A DNA stretch of 64,000 bases from Bradyrhizobium macuxiense (GTDB lineage Bacteria > Pseudomonadota > Alphaproteobacteria > Rhizobiales > Xanthobacteraceae), in the NCBI RefSeq assembly GCF_007993935.1, contig NZ_VITY01000005.1, positions 124,001 to 188,000 on the forward strand, given 5' to 3'. A model generated the notes under the pieces. The model was given only the letters and a program-made list of their open reading frames with translations, was not told where the DNA came from and ran no database searches. Below, in pieces: positions 42,532 through 50,384 of the stretch (the stretch's first letter is position 1; every line of letters starts with the position of its first letter). Position numbers and translations under genes: made by a program.

Positions 42532-43596
42532 ATGGCGGCCACGCGCATCGACTGCGACATCCATCCCGCGGTGGGGGGAACGCGCACCACGCTGCTGCCC
42601 TATCTGAGCGATCACTGGAAGGAACAGGTCGTCAGCCGCGCCATCGACGGGCTCGACCTCAATTCCTATCCGCCGTCGATGCCGCTGTCCGGCCGCGCCG
42701 ACTGGCGGCCGGCCGACGGCAGCAAGCCCGGCAGTGATCTCGCCATGGTGCAGCGCGGCGCGTTCGACCAGCTCGGCGCCAGCCACGCCATCTGCAATGT
42801 CGTCTATGGCGCACAGGCAGTGTTCGATTCCTACATGGCGGCGGACTTCTGCCGGGCGATCAACGACTGGATCGCGGCCGAATGGCTCGCGAAGGACACG
42901 CGGCTGCGTGCCTCGATCGTGGTGCCGATCCAGGCGCCGGATCTCGCAGTCGAGGAGATCGAGCGCCGCGCCGCTGACAACCGCTTCGTCTCGGTGCTGG
43001 TGCCGTCGCAAAACGAGACGCTGCTCGGGCGGCGGCATTACTGGCCGATCTATCAGGCCGCGGAGAAATACAAACTGCCGATCGCGATCCATGCCGGCAG
43101 CGCTTATCGCGGCGCGCCGAGCTCGATCGGTTGGCCGTCCTACCGCTACGAATATTATCTCGCCGAGGCGCAGGCGTTCCAGGCGCAGACGCTGAGCCTG
43201 ATCTATGAGGGCGTGTTCGGGAAGTATCCCGGATTGACCGTGGTGCTGATGGAATCAGGCGTCAGTTGGCTGCCGGCCTTCATGTGGCGCGCCAACAAGA
43301 CCTGGCGCGGCGTGCGCGTCGAGGTGCCCTGGGTCGAGCGTGAGCCGGCCGCGATCATCCGCGAGCATTTCCGCGTCACAATGCAGCCGTTCGACGCGCC
43401 GATGGACGCAACAAGCGTTGCCGACATCATCGACCAGATCGGCTCCGACAAGATGTTCCTGTTCGCGTCCGATTATCCGCATTGGCAGTTCGACGGAGAC
43501 GATCCGATCCCGCCGCATCTGCCTGCGAGCCTTGTGAAGCGGATGTGCGAGGATAATCCAATTGAAACGTTCCCGCGTCTGAAGCTGAATTCGTAG
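42532..43596 (+). CDS. Amidohydrolase 2 family protein (ACMSD-like), paralogue 1
   Basis: A 354-residue TIM-barrel metal-dependent hydrolase or decarboxylase of the ACMSD-like group. The N-terminal RIDCDIHPAV gives an Asp-x-His metal motif, LPIAIHAGSAYRGAPSS provides the barrel His, and LFASDYPHWQFDGDDPIPPH is the C-terminal metal/catalytic Asp motif with the typical SDYPH. GAGGAAC precedes the ATG at 42532. The second paralogue begins 73 bases downstream, so both are probably in one unit with the Rieske gene. Substrate unknown, possibly an aromatic or cyclic carboxylate. Confidence 0.88.
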   Translation: MAATRIDCDIHPAVGGTRTTLLPYLSDHWKEQVVSRAIDGLDLNSYPPSMPLSGRADWRPADGSKPGSDLAMVQRGAFDQLGASHAICNVVYGAQAVFDSYMAADFCRAINDWIAAEWLAKDTRLRASIVVPIQAPDLAVEEIERRAADNRFVSVLVPSQNETLLGRRHYWPIYQAAEKYKLPIAIHAGSAYRGAPSSIGWPSYRYEYYLAEAQAFQAQTLSLIYEGVFGKYPGLTVVLMESGVSWLPAFMWRANKTWRGVRVEVPWVEREPAAIIREHFRVTMQPFDAPMDATSVADIIDQIGSDKMFLFASDYPHWQFDGDDPIPPHLPASLVKRMCEDNPIETFPRLKLNS

Positions 43597-43601
43597 TTCG
43601 C

Positions 43602-43649
43602 GCGCATGATCCGGAAAAGTGGAGCCGGTTTTCCGACAGGATCATGCGC
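43602..43649. repeat. Short palindromic intergenic repeat
   Basis: GCGCATGATC (43602) is inverted as GATCATGCGC (ending 43649), with inner GGAAAAGTGGA/CCGGTTTTCC also pairing. This 48-base form is a common intergenic palindrome of Bradyrhizobium and relatives. It lies between the two amidohydrolase genes, where the RNA hairpin could affect processing. Confidence 0.85.
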
Positions 43650-43669
43650 CAAACAAAAAGGAGGATCGC

Positions 43670-44782
43670 ATGAGTGACGTCATCGACCGCCCGATGCTCG
43701 ACCAGGAGACGACCGCGGCGACGCGGCTCAGGATCATCGATTGCGATATCCATCCGAGTATCCATTCGCATAGCGATCTCAACGAATTCCTGCCGAAGCG
43801 CTGGCAGCAGCATCTCAAGGAATATGGCAGCCATCTCCGCACGCCCTATATCGGCACCACGCCGTATCCGCGCTCCTCGCCCTTGATCGCGCGGCGCGAT
43901 GCCTGGCCGCCGACCGGCGGCGTGCCTGGCTCCGATCTCGATTTCATGCGCAAGCAGCACCTTGATCCGTTCGACGTCGAGTTCGGCATTTTGCAGGTGC
44001 TCGACCTCTTCATCTTCTCGCAGCAGAACCTGGAATTCGGCGCCGCGATCCAGCGCGCCATCAATGACTGGCAGCTCGCGTTCTGGGCGCATCGCGATCC
44101 CAGGCTGAAGGCTTCGATCCTGGTCGGGCAGGACGGCAGTGACCTCGGCCTTGCCGAGATCGAGCGCTGCGCCAGGACCGGCGAATACATCCAGATCAAC
44201 GTCTCGCCGCGCGCCAACGAGCCGCTCGGCCGCCGCCGCTACTGGCCGATCTATGAGCGCGCGCAGGCGCTCGATCTGCCGCTCGGCATCCATGTCGGCG
44301 GCTATGGCGGGCACGCGCCGACCGGCGGCGGCTGGCCGTCCTATTACTGCGAGGAGCATCAGTCGAACGCGCACACGGTGGCCTCGAACCTCACCAGCCT
44401 CGTGCTGGAAGGCGTTCCCGAGCGCTTCCCGAAACTGAAGATCGTGTTCATCGAGGGCGGCTTCGGCTGGATCCCCGCGACGATGTGGCGGATGGATCAG
44501 CACTTCGAGCGCTTCCGCAGCGAGGTGCCACATCTGAAGCGCAAGCCGAGCGAATATGTGAAGGAGCATTTCTGGTTCACGACCCAACCGATCGACGAGC
44601 CGGATGAGGCCAGGCATCTGCGTCAGCTGATCGAATGGGTCGGCATTGACCGGCTGCTGTTCTCGTCGGATTATCCGCACTGGGACTATGACGACGCGCG
44701 CTACGCCTTCAAGACGCCGCTGACGGACGCCGAGCGGCGCAAGATCTTCAACAGCAACGCCCGCGCGGTTTACAAGTTTTGA
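43670..44782 (+). CDS. Amidohydrolase 2 family protein (ACMSD-like), paralogue 2
   Basis: A 370-residue paralogue of the preceding protein. RIIDCDIHPSIHSHSDLNEF carries the metal motif, RYWPIYERAQALDLPLGIHV the barrel His, and LLFSSDYPHWDYDDARYAFK the SDYPHW motif. The C-terminal RRKIFNSNARAVYKF is the common end helix of the family. AAGGAGG precedes the ATG at 43670. The Rieske gene overlaps or follows within 2 bases, suggesting coupled expression. Confidence 0.9.
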   Translation: MSDVIDRPMLDQETTAATRLRIIDCDIHPSIHSHSDLNEFLPKRWQQHLKEYGSHLRTPYIGTTPYPRSSPLIARRDAWPPTGGVPGSDLDFMRKQHLDPFDVEFGILQVLDLFIFSQQNLEFGAAIQRAINDWQLAFWAHRDPRLKASILVGQDGSDLGLAEIERCARTGEYIQINVSPRANEPLGRRRYWPIYERAQALDLPLGIHVGGYGGHAPTGGGWPSYYCEEHQSNAHTVASNLTSLVLEGVPERFPKLKIVFIEGGFGWIPATMWRMDQHFERFRSEVPHLKRKPSEYVKEHFWFTTQPIDEPDEARHLRQLIEWVGIDRLLFSSDYPHWDYDDARYAFKTPLTDAERRKIFNSNARAVYKF

Positions 44783-44784
44783 TC

Positions 44785-45198
44785 ATGACCCGTCACATCG
44801 TCGCGCGCACCAGTGAGATTCCGGCCGGCGGCAACAAGGTGTTCGGCCTCGAGGGCCGCGACATCGTCGTGTTCCACGTCAATGGCGAGTTCTTCGCGCT
44901 GCTCAATCGCTGCCCGCACGAGGGCGCGCCGCTGGAGAAGGCGGCGTGCGTCGCGCGCCTGACCTCGCCGGAGCCCGGCGTCTATCAGCGCGACCGCGTC
45001 GGCGAGATGCTGCGCTGTCCGTGGCACGGCTGGGAATTCGACATGCGCAACGGGCAGTCCTGGTTCGACCCCAACCGGTTCAGGATCCGCTCCTATCCGG
45101 TCGCGGTCGAAAGCGGCGCGGAGTTGCAGAAGGGGCCGTACGTCGCCGAGACGTTCCCGGTGCATATCGAAGACAATTACGTGATCGTCGAGGTTTGA
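44785..45198 (+). CDS. Rieske 2Fe-2S ferredoxin-like protein
   Basis: A 137-residue small electron-transfer protein. Both Rieske ligand pairs are present: C43-P-H45 in NRCPHEGAPL and C78-P-W-H81 in LRCPWHGWEF. About 25 extra residues between them (LTSPEPGVYQRDRVGE region) suit the oxygenase-ferredoxin type. The ATG at 44785 is 2 bases after the amidohydrolase stop; a TTG at 44779 is possible. It may serve an oxygenase, but none is encoded nearby; the PNPOx-reductase-ferredoxin fusion at 46014 is the only local redox partner. Confidence 0.92.
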   Translation: MTRHIVARTSEIPAGGNKVFGLEGRDIVVFHVNGEFFALLNRCPHEGAPLEKAACVARLTSPEPGVYQRDRVGEMLRCPWHGWEFDMRNGQSWFDPNRFRIRSYPVAVESGAELQKGPYVAETFPVHIEDNYVIVEV

Positions 45199-45215
45199 CC
45201 GGCACGTCCGCTTCG

Positions 45216-45236
45216 TTATTGCGATATTAGCAATAA
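45216..45236. promoter_or_regulatory. Candidate operator upstream of the GST gene
   Basis: TTATTGC-GATATTA-GCAATAA is a perfect 7-7-7 dyad in an AT-rich patch between the Rieske and GST genes. A promoter for the GST gene probably lies just downstream (45240-45270). The binding protein is unknown. Confidence 0.5.
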
Positions 45237-45333
45237 TGAAGTTCCGGTGACGATAATTATAATAATCGCTGCAATGAGCCACCTTGAGGTCGCGGTCGGG
45301 AATGATCCCGTCCACGACATCAGGAACGGCACC

Positions 45334-45951
45334 ATGAAGCTTTATCACTTTGCGCTCTCCGGCCACGCGCACCGCGCCCGCCTGTTCATTTCCCTGCTCG
45401 GAATTCCGCACGAATTGGTCGACGTCGACCTCAGGTCCGCCGCGCAGAAGACGCCGGAGTTTCTGACGCTCAATCCGTTCGGCCAGGTGCCGGTGCTCGA
45501 CGATGACGGCACCATCATTCCCGACTCCAATGCGATCCTGGTCTATCTCGCGACCAAGCTCGGCCGCACCGACTGGCTGCCGCAGGACGCGAAGGGCGCT
45601 GCCGCCGTGCAGCGCTGGCTGTCGGTAGCCGCCGGCGATCTCGCGTTCGGACCCGCCGCGGCGCGGCTCGTCACCGTGTTCGGCGCGAAGTTCAACCCGG
45701 AAGATGTGATCGCCCGCGCGCACGTGATGCTGAAGCGGCTCGAGGCCCATCTTGCCGATCGCGACTGGCTGGTCGGTGCGCAGCCGACCATCGCCGACGT
45801 CGCGCTCTACAGCTACCTGTCGAGCGCGCCCGAAGGCAATGTTGATCTCTCTGGCTATGCGCGCGTCAACGCATTCCTGCGCCGGATCGAGGCGCTGCCG
45901 GGCTTCGTGCCCTTTGCCAAGACCCCAGTCGGTCTGGCCGCGGCTGCGTGA
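45334..45951 (+). CDS. Glutathione S-transferase family protein
   Basis: A 205-residue GST. MKLYHFALSGHAHRARLFIS starts the thioredoxin-like domain with probable catalytic Ser9; LTLNPFGQVPVLDDDGTIIP holds the cis-Pro, and DSNAILVYLATKLG the glutathione-binding D/E-S motif. The helical domain has WLVGAQPTIADVALYSYL. The ATG at 45334 follows CAGGAACGGC. The reductase-ferredoxin fusion follows 62 bases later, and proteins of both kinds are often encoded together in detoxification units. Confidence 0.92.
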   Translation: MKLYHFALSGHAHRARLFISLLGIPHELVDVDLRSAAQKTPEFLTLNPFGQVPVLDDDGTIIPDSNAILVYLATKLGRTDWLPQDAKGAAAVQRWLSVAAGDLAFGPAAARLVTVFGAKFNPEDVIARAHVMLKRLEAHLADRDWLVGAQPTIADVALYSYLSSAPEGNVDLSGYARVNAFLRRIEALPGFVPFAKTPVGLAAAA

Positions 45952-46013
45952 TCTGCTGATCGGGCGCGCCTTTCGGGCACGCCCGTCCAACCCCCGAAAG
46001 GGAGGGCGACGAG

Positions 46014-48089
46014 ATGAGCGACAGACGAAGCAAGAGCAAGCTGCCGGCCTGGCATGCCGGCGAGAAGGCGATCCAGCAGAAGGCCGGCGTCGCCGAGAAG
46101 ATGGAGGCCGTCGGCCAGCGCGCCGTGCGCGACTTCATGCCCGACCAGCATCGCGATTTCTTCGCGCAGATTCCCTTCATCGTGGTCGGCAGCGTGGATC
46201 GCAGCGGCGACGCATGGGCCTCCTTGCTGACCGGCCGGCCCGGCTTCATCTCTTCGCCGACACCGCGCGGCCTCGAGATCGATGCGCGGCCCGACGCCAG
46301 CGATCCCGTCAACGACGGCATGCGTGAGGACGAGGCCATCGCATTGCTCGGAATCGAACTGCACACGCGGCGCCGCAACCGTGCCAACGGGCTGCTCCGC
46401 GCATCGTCGGGTAGGGCGCTGAGCTTCGAACTCGATCAGAGCTTTGGCAACTGCCCGCAATATATCCAGCTCCGTGATTTCGCCTTCGTGCGCGAACCGG
46501 ATCAGCCGTTCACCGGAGCGATCGAGACGAGCACGACGCTCGATCAGGCCGCGCGCGACACGATCGCGGCGGCGGACACGTTCTTCGTGGCGTCCTATGC
46601 CGAGCGCGAGGATCGCCGCCAGGTCGACGTGTCGCATCGCGGCGGCAGAGCTGGCTTCGTCCGCGTCGCTGCCGACGGCACGCTGACCATCCCGGATTTC
46701 GCCGGCAATCTGTTCTTCAACACGCTCGGCAACATCCTCGTCAACGGCAAGGCCGGGCTGGCGTTCGTCGATTTCGAAACCGGCGACATGCTGCAGCTGA
46801 CCGGCGATGCCGAGGTGATCCTGGACTCGCCGGAGATCGCGGCATTCCAGGGCGCCGAACGGCTGTGGAGTTTTCGTGCCCGCCGCGTGGTGCGCAGGCG
46901 CGGCGCGCTGCCGCTGCGCTGGGCGTTCCGGGCCGAGGGCTGGTCGCCGAATGCGCTGATGACCGGCGACTGGGCGCAGGCCGCCGACCGGATTCGCGCG
47001 GCCGAGCTTGCGTCGCAATGGCGCCCGTTCAAGGTCACCAAGATCGTCGACGAGAGCCGGTCGATCCGCTCGTTTCATCTGCAACCGGACGATGGCGCAG
47101 GGCGGCTGCCGCACCGGGCGGGACAGCATCTGCCGATCCGCATCGCGCTCCCCGGCGCCGACAAGCCGATCATTCGCACCTACACGCTGTCCGTCGCACC
47201 GTCGGACGGCATGTACCGCATCAGCGTGAAGCGTGACGGCGCGGTGTCGCAGCATCTGCATGACAACATCCGTGTCGGCGACATCATCGAGGCGCGCGCG
47301 CCGGGCGGCGGCTTCACCATCGATGCGCGCGAGAAGCGGCCCGCGGTGCTGCTCGCCGGTGGTGTCGGCATCACGCCGCTGCTGGTGATGCTGCGTCACG
47401 TCGTCTATGAGGGGCTGCGCACCCGCGGCATCCGGCCGACCTTCCTGTTCCAGGCCGCGCATACGAAGGCGGACCGCGCGTTCGGCGACGAATTGCAGCA
47501 ACTCGCTGCGGCCGCCGGCGGCGCCGTCCGGATCATTCGCGTCCTCAGTGACGTCGATGGCGCCGAGCTGGGCGCCGACTACGATGCCGCGGGGCGGATC
47601 GACATGGCGCTGCTGTCGCGTACCCTGCCGTTCAACGACTATGATTTCTATCTGTGCGGCCCGCCGCAGTTCACCCAATCGCTCTATGACGCCCTGTGCG
47701 GCTACAACATTGCCGATAGCAGGATCCACGCCGAGGCGTTCGGGCCGTCGTCGCTGGTGAGGACGCCGGATGTGGCCGCGACGGCGCCGCCGCGCCGGCC
47801 GCCCGCGACCGCGCCGGTCCCGGTCGCCTTCACCGCATCTCTGAAGGAAGCGCGCTGGACGCCGGAGTCGGGCACGCTGCTTGAGTTGGCGGAAGCGCGC
47901 GGCCTCAGCCCTGTGTTCAGTTGCCGGGAAGGCAATTGCGGAACATGCCGGACCGGATTGCTGGCAGGTGCGGTAACCTATGTGAAGGAGCCGACCGCTG
48001 AGGTGGCCGATAATGAAGTGCTGATCTGCTGCGCGGTGCCCGCGCAGCCGGCGACCGACGGCGACGACCGGATCCAGCTCGATCTCTGA
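46014..48089 (+). CDS. Three-part fusion: PNPOx-like flavin domain, FAD/NAD reductase, 2Fe-2S ferredoxin
   Basis: A 691-residue cytoplasmic redox protein. Residues about 40-290 are a pyridoxamine-phosphate-oxidase-like split barrel (FFAQIPFIVVGSVDRSGDAW, then GNLFFNTLGNILVNGKAGLA). Residues about 333-440 form a ferredoxin-reductase FAD domain (IIRTYTLSVAPSDG, the RxYS-like flavin motif), and 441-570 the NAD(P) domain (LLAGGVGITPLLVMLRHV, CGPPQF). Residues 600-691 are a plant-type ferredoxin, with ligands in CREGNCGTC and the later Cys of VLICCAVP. The order supports electron flow from NAD(P)H via FAD and iron-sulfur to an acceptor. AGGGAGGG precedes the ATG. Confidence 0.92.
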   Translation: MSDRRSKSKLPAWHAGEKAIQQKAGVAEKMEAVGQRAVRDFMPDQHRDFFAQIPFIVVGSVDRSGDAWASLLTGRPGFISSPTPRGLEIDARPDASDPVNDGMREDEAIALLGIELHTRRRNRANGLLRASSGRALSFELDQSFGNCPQYIQLRDFAFVREPDQPFTGAIETSTTLDQAARDTIAAADTFFVASYAEREDRRQVDVSHRGGRAGFVRVAADGTLTIPDFAGNLFFNTLGNILVNGKAGLAFVDFETGDMLQLTGDAEVILDSPEIAAFQGAERLWSFRARRVVRRRGALPLRWAFRAEGWSPNALMTGDWAQAADRIRAAELASQWRPFKVTKIVDESRSIRSFHLQPDDGAGRLPHRAGQHLPIRIALPGADKPIIRTYTLSVAPSDGMYRISVKRDGAVSQHLHDNIRVGDIIEARAPGGGFTIDAREKRPAVLLAGGVGITPLLVMLRHVVYEGLRTRGIRPTFLFQAAHTKADRAFGDELQQLAAAAGGAVRIIRVLSDVDGAELGADYDAAGRIDMALLSRTLPFNDYDFYLCGPPQFTQSLYDALCGYNIADSRIHAEAFGPSSLVRTPDVAATAPPRRPPATAPVPVAFTASLKEARWTPESGTLLELAEARGLSPVFSCREGNCGTCRTGLLAGAVTYVKEPTAEVADNEVLICCAVPAQPATDGDDRIQLDL

Positions 48090-48137
48090 TCAGCTGCGCC
48101 GTCGATGCTTCAGGCTGCGCAGCGCCTTCGTCGCTGA

Positions 48138-48494
48138 TCAACCCATGCTGCCCGGCATGAAGCAGCGCGGTCTCGGGTGACCATTCAGATAATACGGCCA
48201 GACGACGGTGTGGCCGGCGCGGTTTGGTCCGGGCACGACGGCCTCATCGGGAACGTCGACCCATTCCCCCTCGAGGCGCACGCGGTAGTGGCCGTCCTTG
48301 GTGTCCCAATCGGCGTCATCGACGCGCGTCGCGTCGGTGCCGTCGCAGCAGGGGCCTTTGCCACTGTGCAGGCTCTCATACCAGCCGTTGAGTTCGGGAT
48401 GCTGATGATCGTGGGCCTGGGCCGGACCGATCGACGGCATCGGCAGCAGGACGGTAAGTACAGTAAGCGTCATACGCCAAAACGATGTGTTCAT
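48138..48494 (-). CDS. Small exported protein of unknown function
   Basis: A 118-residue protein with a signal peptide (MTLTVLTVLLPMPSIGPAQA) followed by HDHQHPELNGWYESLHSGKG, the Cys pair GPCCDGTDA and a beta-rich end with WVDVPDEAVVPGPNRAGHTV and a last Cys in RPRCFMPG. The His-rich start of the mature chain and the Cys pair could bind metal; this is speculative. Similar small proteins are frequent in Bradyrhizobium and lack a known role. It is convergent with the fusion gene. Confidence 0.82.
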   Translation of the reverse strand: MNTSFWRMTLTVLTVLLPMPSIGPAQAHDHQHPELNGWYESLHSGKGPCCDGTDATRVDDADWDTKDGHYRVRLEGEWVDVPDEAVVPGPNRAGHTVVWPYYLNGHPRPRCFMPGSMG

Positions 48495-48635
48495 CTGGTT
48501 CCCAGTTCCGGAAGCCCATGTCAGCCAATCCGGAAATGGTCACGGAGTTCAGTTCATCAATAGATGACATTCATCATATAAATCACATTCATGAGAGCCA
48601 CGGCGGGCGCGAGCGCAACGCAGATGCTGACAAGG

Positions 48636-49211
48636 TCAGGCGAGCAGGCCCATTACCTGCTCGATCACGGCCTTCACTTGCTTCGAATCCGGCGTCTGGT
48701 GCGCGAGCGCCATCAGCCCCGCATGCACCACCATCACCGTGTGCGCGGTGATGTCGGGATCGAAGCCCTTCTTGAACTGAGCGCGGTCGGCACGCAGCCG
48801 CGTGCGCAACAGCTCTTCAAGCCGCCGGTTGTAGCGCTCGATGCTCTTGCGGAGCGCGGCCTGATCGAGCGAGCCGTCGGTCGCCGAATTGATCGACAGG
48901 CAGCCGCGCTGTCCCTTCTCACCCGAGCAATAGGGAATGAAGCCGGTGAGCCACTGCCTGATCGCCTCGCGGGCCGGCCCCGGCTGCGCCAGCACGCGCT
49001 CGGCCCAGCCGAGGATTCCGTCGTGATAGCGGTCCAGCACGCGCAGGAACAGCGCGTGCTTGTCGCCGAAGGCCGCATAGAGGCTCGGCTTCGCGATACC
49101 GCTCGCCGCCGTGATCTCGTCGAGCGAGGTCGCCTGAAACCCCTTCTGCCAGAACACCTGACGGGCGATTTCCAGGACGTCGTCCGGATCGAAGCTGCGC
49201 GGCCTTGCCAT
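48636..49211 (-). CDS. TetR-family transcriptional regulator
   Basis: A 191-residue repressor-type protein. The helix-turn-helix is FDPDDVLEIARQVFWQKGFQ, then TSLDEITAASGIAKPSLYAA followed by FGDKHALFLRVL. The C-terminal domain contains SGEKGQRGCLSINSATDG, with a Cys typical of the TetR_C subgroup near reductase genes. It is divergent from the reductase gene at 49338, and the shared palindrome suggests that it represses that gene and itself. Confidence 0.92.
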   Translation of the reverse strand: MARPRSFDPDDVLEIARQVFWQKGFQATSLDEITAASGIAKPSLYAAFGDKHALFLRVLDRYHDGILGWAERVLAQPGPAREAIRQWLTGFIPYCSGEKGQRGCLSINSATDGSLDQAALRKSIERYNRRLEELLRTRLRADRAQFKKGFDPDITAHTVMVVHAGLMALAHQTPDSKQVKAVIEQVMGLLA

Positions 49212-49280
49212 GGCGCTGTTTTATGTACTCCCGCGTCCGATGTGAAGCCGTCACCAACGCCGTGAAACCATTTCTAGTCA

Positions 49281-49317
49281 TTGACGTGGCCGCAATTCTA
49301 TACTTATAAGTACAGAA
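49281..49317 (+). promoter_or_regulatory. Promoter with overlapping TetR-type operator
   Basis: TTGACG (49281-49286) and TTATAA (49304-49309) are spaced by 17 bases. A near-perfect 22-base dyad (49296-49317), with the perfect core TACTTATAAGTA (49301-49312) and flanks TTCT/AGAA, covers the -10 box. It lies between the TetR gene and the reductase gene, as expected for repression of both. Confidence 0.7.
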
Positions 49318-49337
49318 TAACATCGGGAGATGATGCC

Positions 49338-50324
49338 ATGAAGGCGGTTCAGGTTGTTGCGTTCGGACGTCCGGCGGAAGTGGTGAAGCTCAACGAGGTG
49401 CCTGATGTCGGCAGCCCCGGGCCGAACGAGGTGGTGGTCGCGGTCGAGGCCGCGCCGATCAACAACTCGGACTTCATGATCATGGCGGGGCGCTACGGCT
49501 ATCTGCCGACGCCGCCGGCGACGCTCGGGATCGAGGGCGTCGGGCGGGTCATCGCCGCGGGGGCGCAGGTCAAGCACCTCAGGGAAGGTGACCGCACGCT
49601 CGTTCCGTTCATGATCCCGACCTGGACCGAACGGCTCAAGTTCACGCCGTCCTGGCAGCGTCCATTGCCCGAGACTGCCGACATCCGGCAGCTATCCATG
49701 ATCGCGGTCAACCCGGCGACGGCCTATCTGCTGCTGACCGATTTCGTCAAAGTCCCGCGCGGCGGCTGGGTGATCCAGAACGGCGCCAATTCGGCGACGG
49801 CGCGCGCGGTGATCGCCATCGCCAGGTCGCTCGGGCTCAAGACGGTCAACATCGTCCGCCGCGAGGAGGTCGTGGATGAGGTCAAGGCGGTCGGCGGCGA
49901 CATCGTCCTGGTCGACGGGCCGGATCTCGCCAAGCGCGTCGCCAAGGAGACCGGCAAGGCGCCGATCCAGTTGGCGCTCGACGTCGTCGGCGGCTCGTCG
50001 GCCTTGAATCTGATGAACTGCCTGGCGCCGAAGGGTGTCCTCGTCATTTACAGCGCGATGAGCGGACAGCCGTTCTCCGGCTCGGCCTTGAGCGTGATCT
50101 TCAACGAGGTGTCGGTGCGCGGCTTCTGGCTCGCTCATTGGAGCAAGACCGCAACCGATGACGCGATGGCCACGATGTACGACCATCTCGTGCCGATGGT
50201 CGCCTCAGGGGCGATCAGCGCGCCGGTGGTCGGGTCCTATCGCCTGGAGGATTTTTCGCAGGCGATCGCGCAGGCGTCGGCATTCAAGGGCAAGGTCATC
50301 TTCACGCCGAACCAGGCTGCGTAG
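49338..50324 (+). CDS. Medium-chain dehydrogenase/reductase, 2-enoyl-thioester reductase-like
   Basis: A 328-residue zinc-free MDR enzyme. MKAVQVVAFGRPAEVVKLNE and NNSDFMIMAGRYGYLP belong to the N-terminal GroES-like fold. The segment IAVNPATAYLLLTDFVKVPR followed by GGWVIQNGANSATARAVIAI is characteristic of the MECR/Etr1 group of NADPH-dependent enoyl-thioester reductases. RRE at about residue 176 fits a phosphate-binding spot for NADPH. No structural or catalytic zinc Cys cluster. GGGAGA precedes the ATG at 49338. Under probable TetR control. Confidence 0.9.
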   Translation: MKAVQVVAFGRPAEVVKLNEVPDVGSPGPNEVVVAVEAAPINNSDFMIMAGRYGYLPTPPATLGIEGVGRVIAAGAQVKHLREGDRTLVPFMIPTWTERLKFTPSWQRPLPETADIRQLSMIAVNPATAYLLLTDFVKVPRGGWVIQNGANSATARAVIAIARSLGLKTVNIVRREEVVDEVKAVGGDIVLVDGPDLAKRVAKETGKAPIQLALDVVGGSSALNLMNCLAPKGVLVIYSAMSGQPFSGSALSVIFNEVSVRGFWLAHWSKTATDDAMATMYDHLVPMVASGAISAPVVGSYRLEDFSQAIAQASAFKGKVIFTPNQAA

Positions 50325-50334
50325 CCGGACAGTC

Positions 50335-50368
50335 GGTGGCGTGACACGGCGATGCCGTGTCCGCCACC
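50335..50368. terminator. Hairpin between convergent genes
   Basis: GGTGGCG and CGCCACC enclose ACACGGC-GAT-GCCGTGT, a long two-part hairpin in the 60 bases between convergent stops at 50324 and 50385. There is no U-tract, so it may only block or stabilise 3' ends. Confidence 0.45.
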
Positions 50369-50384
50369 CGGTCGCGGCAGGCAG

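Noticed and set aside
45855..47729. 624-codon open frame on the minus strand
   Set aside because: Antisense to the PNPOx-reductase-ferredoxin fusion, whose domains and motifs are clear on the plus strand.
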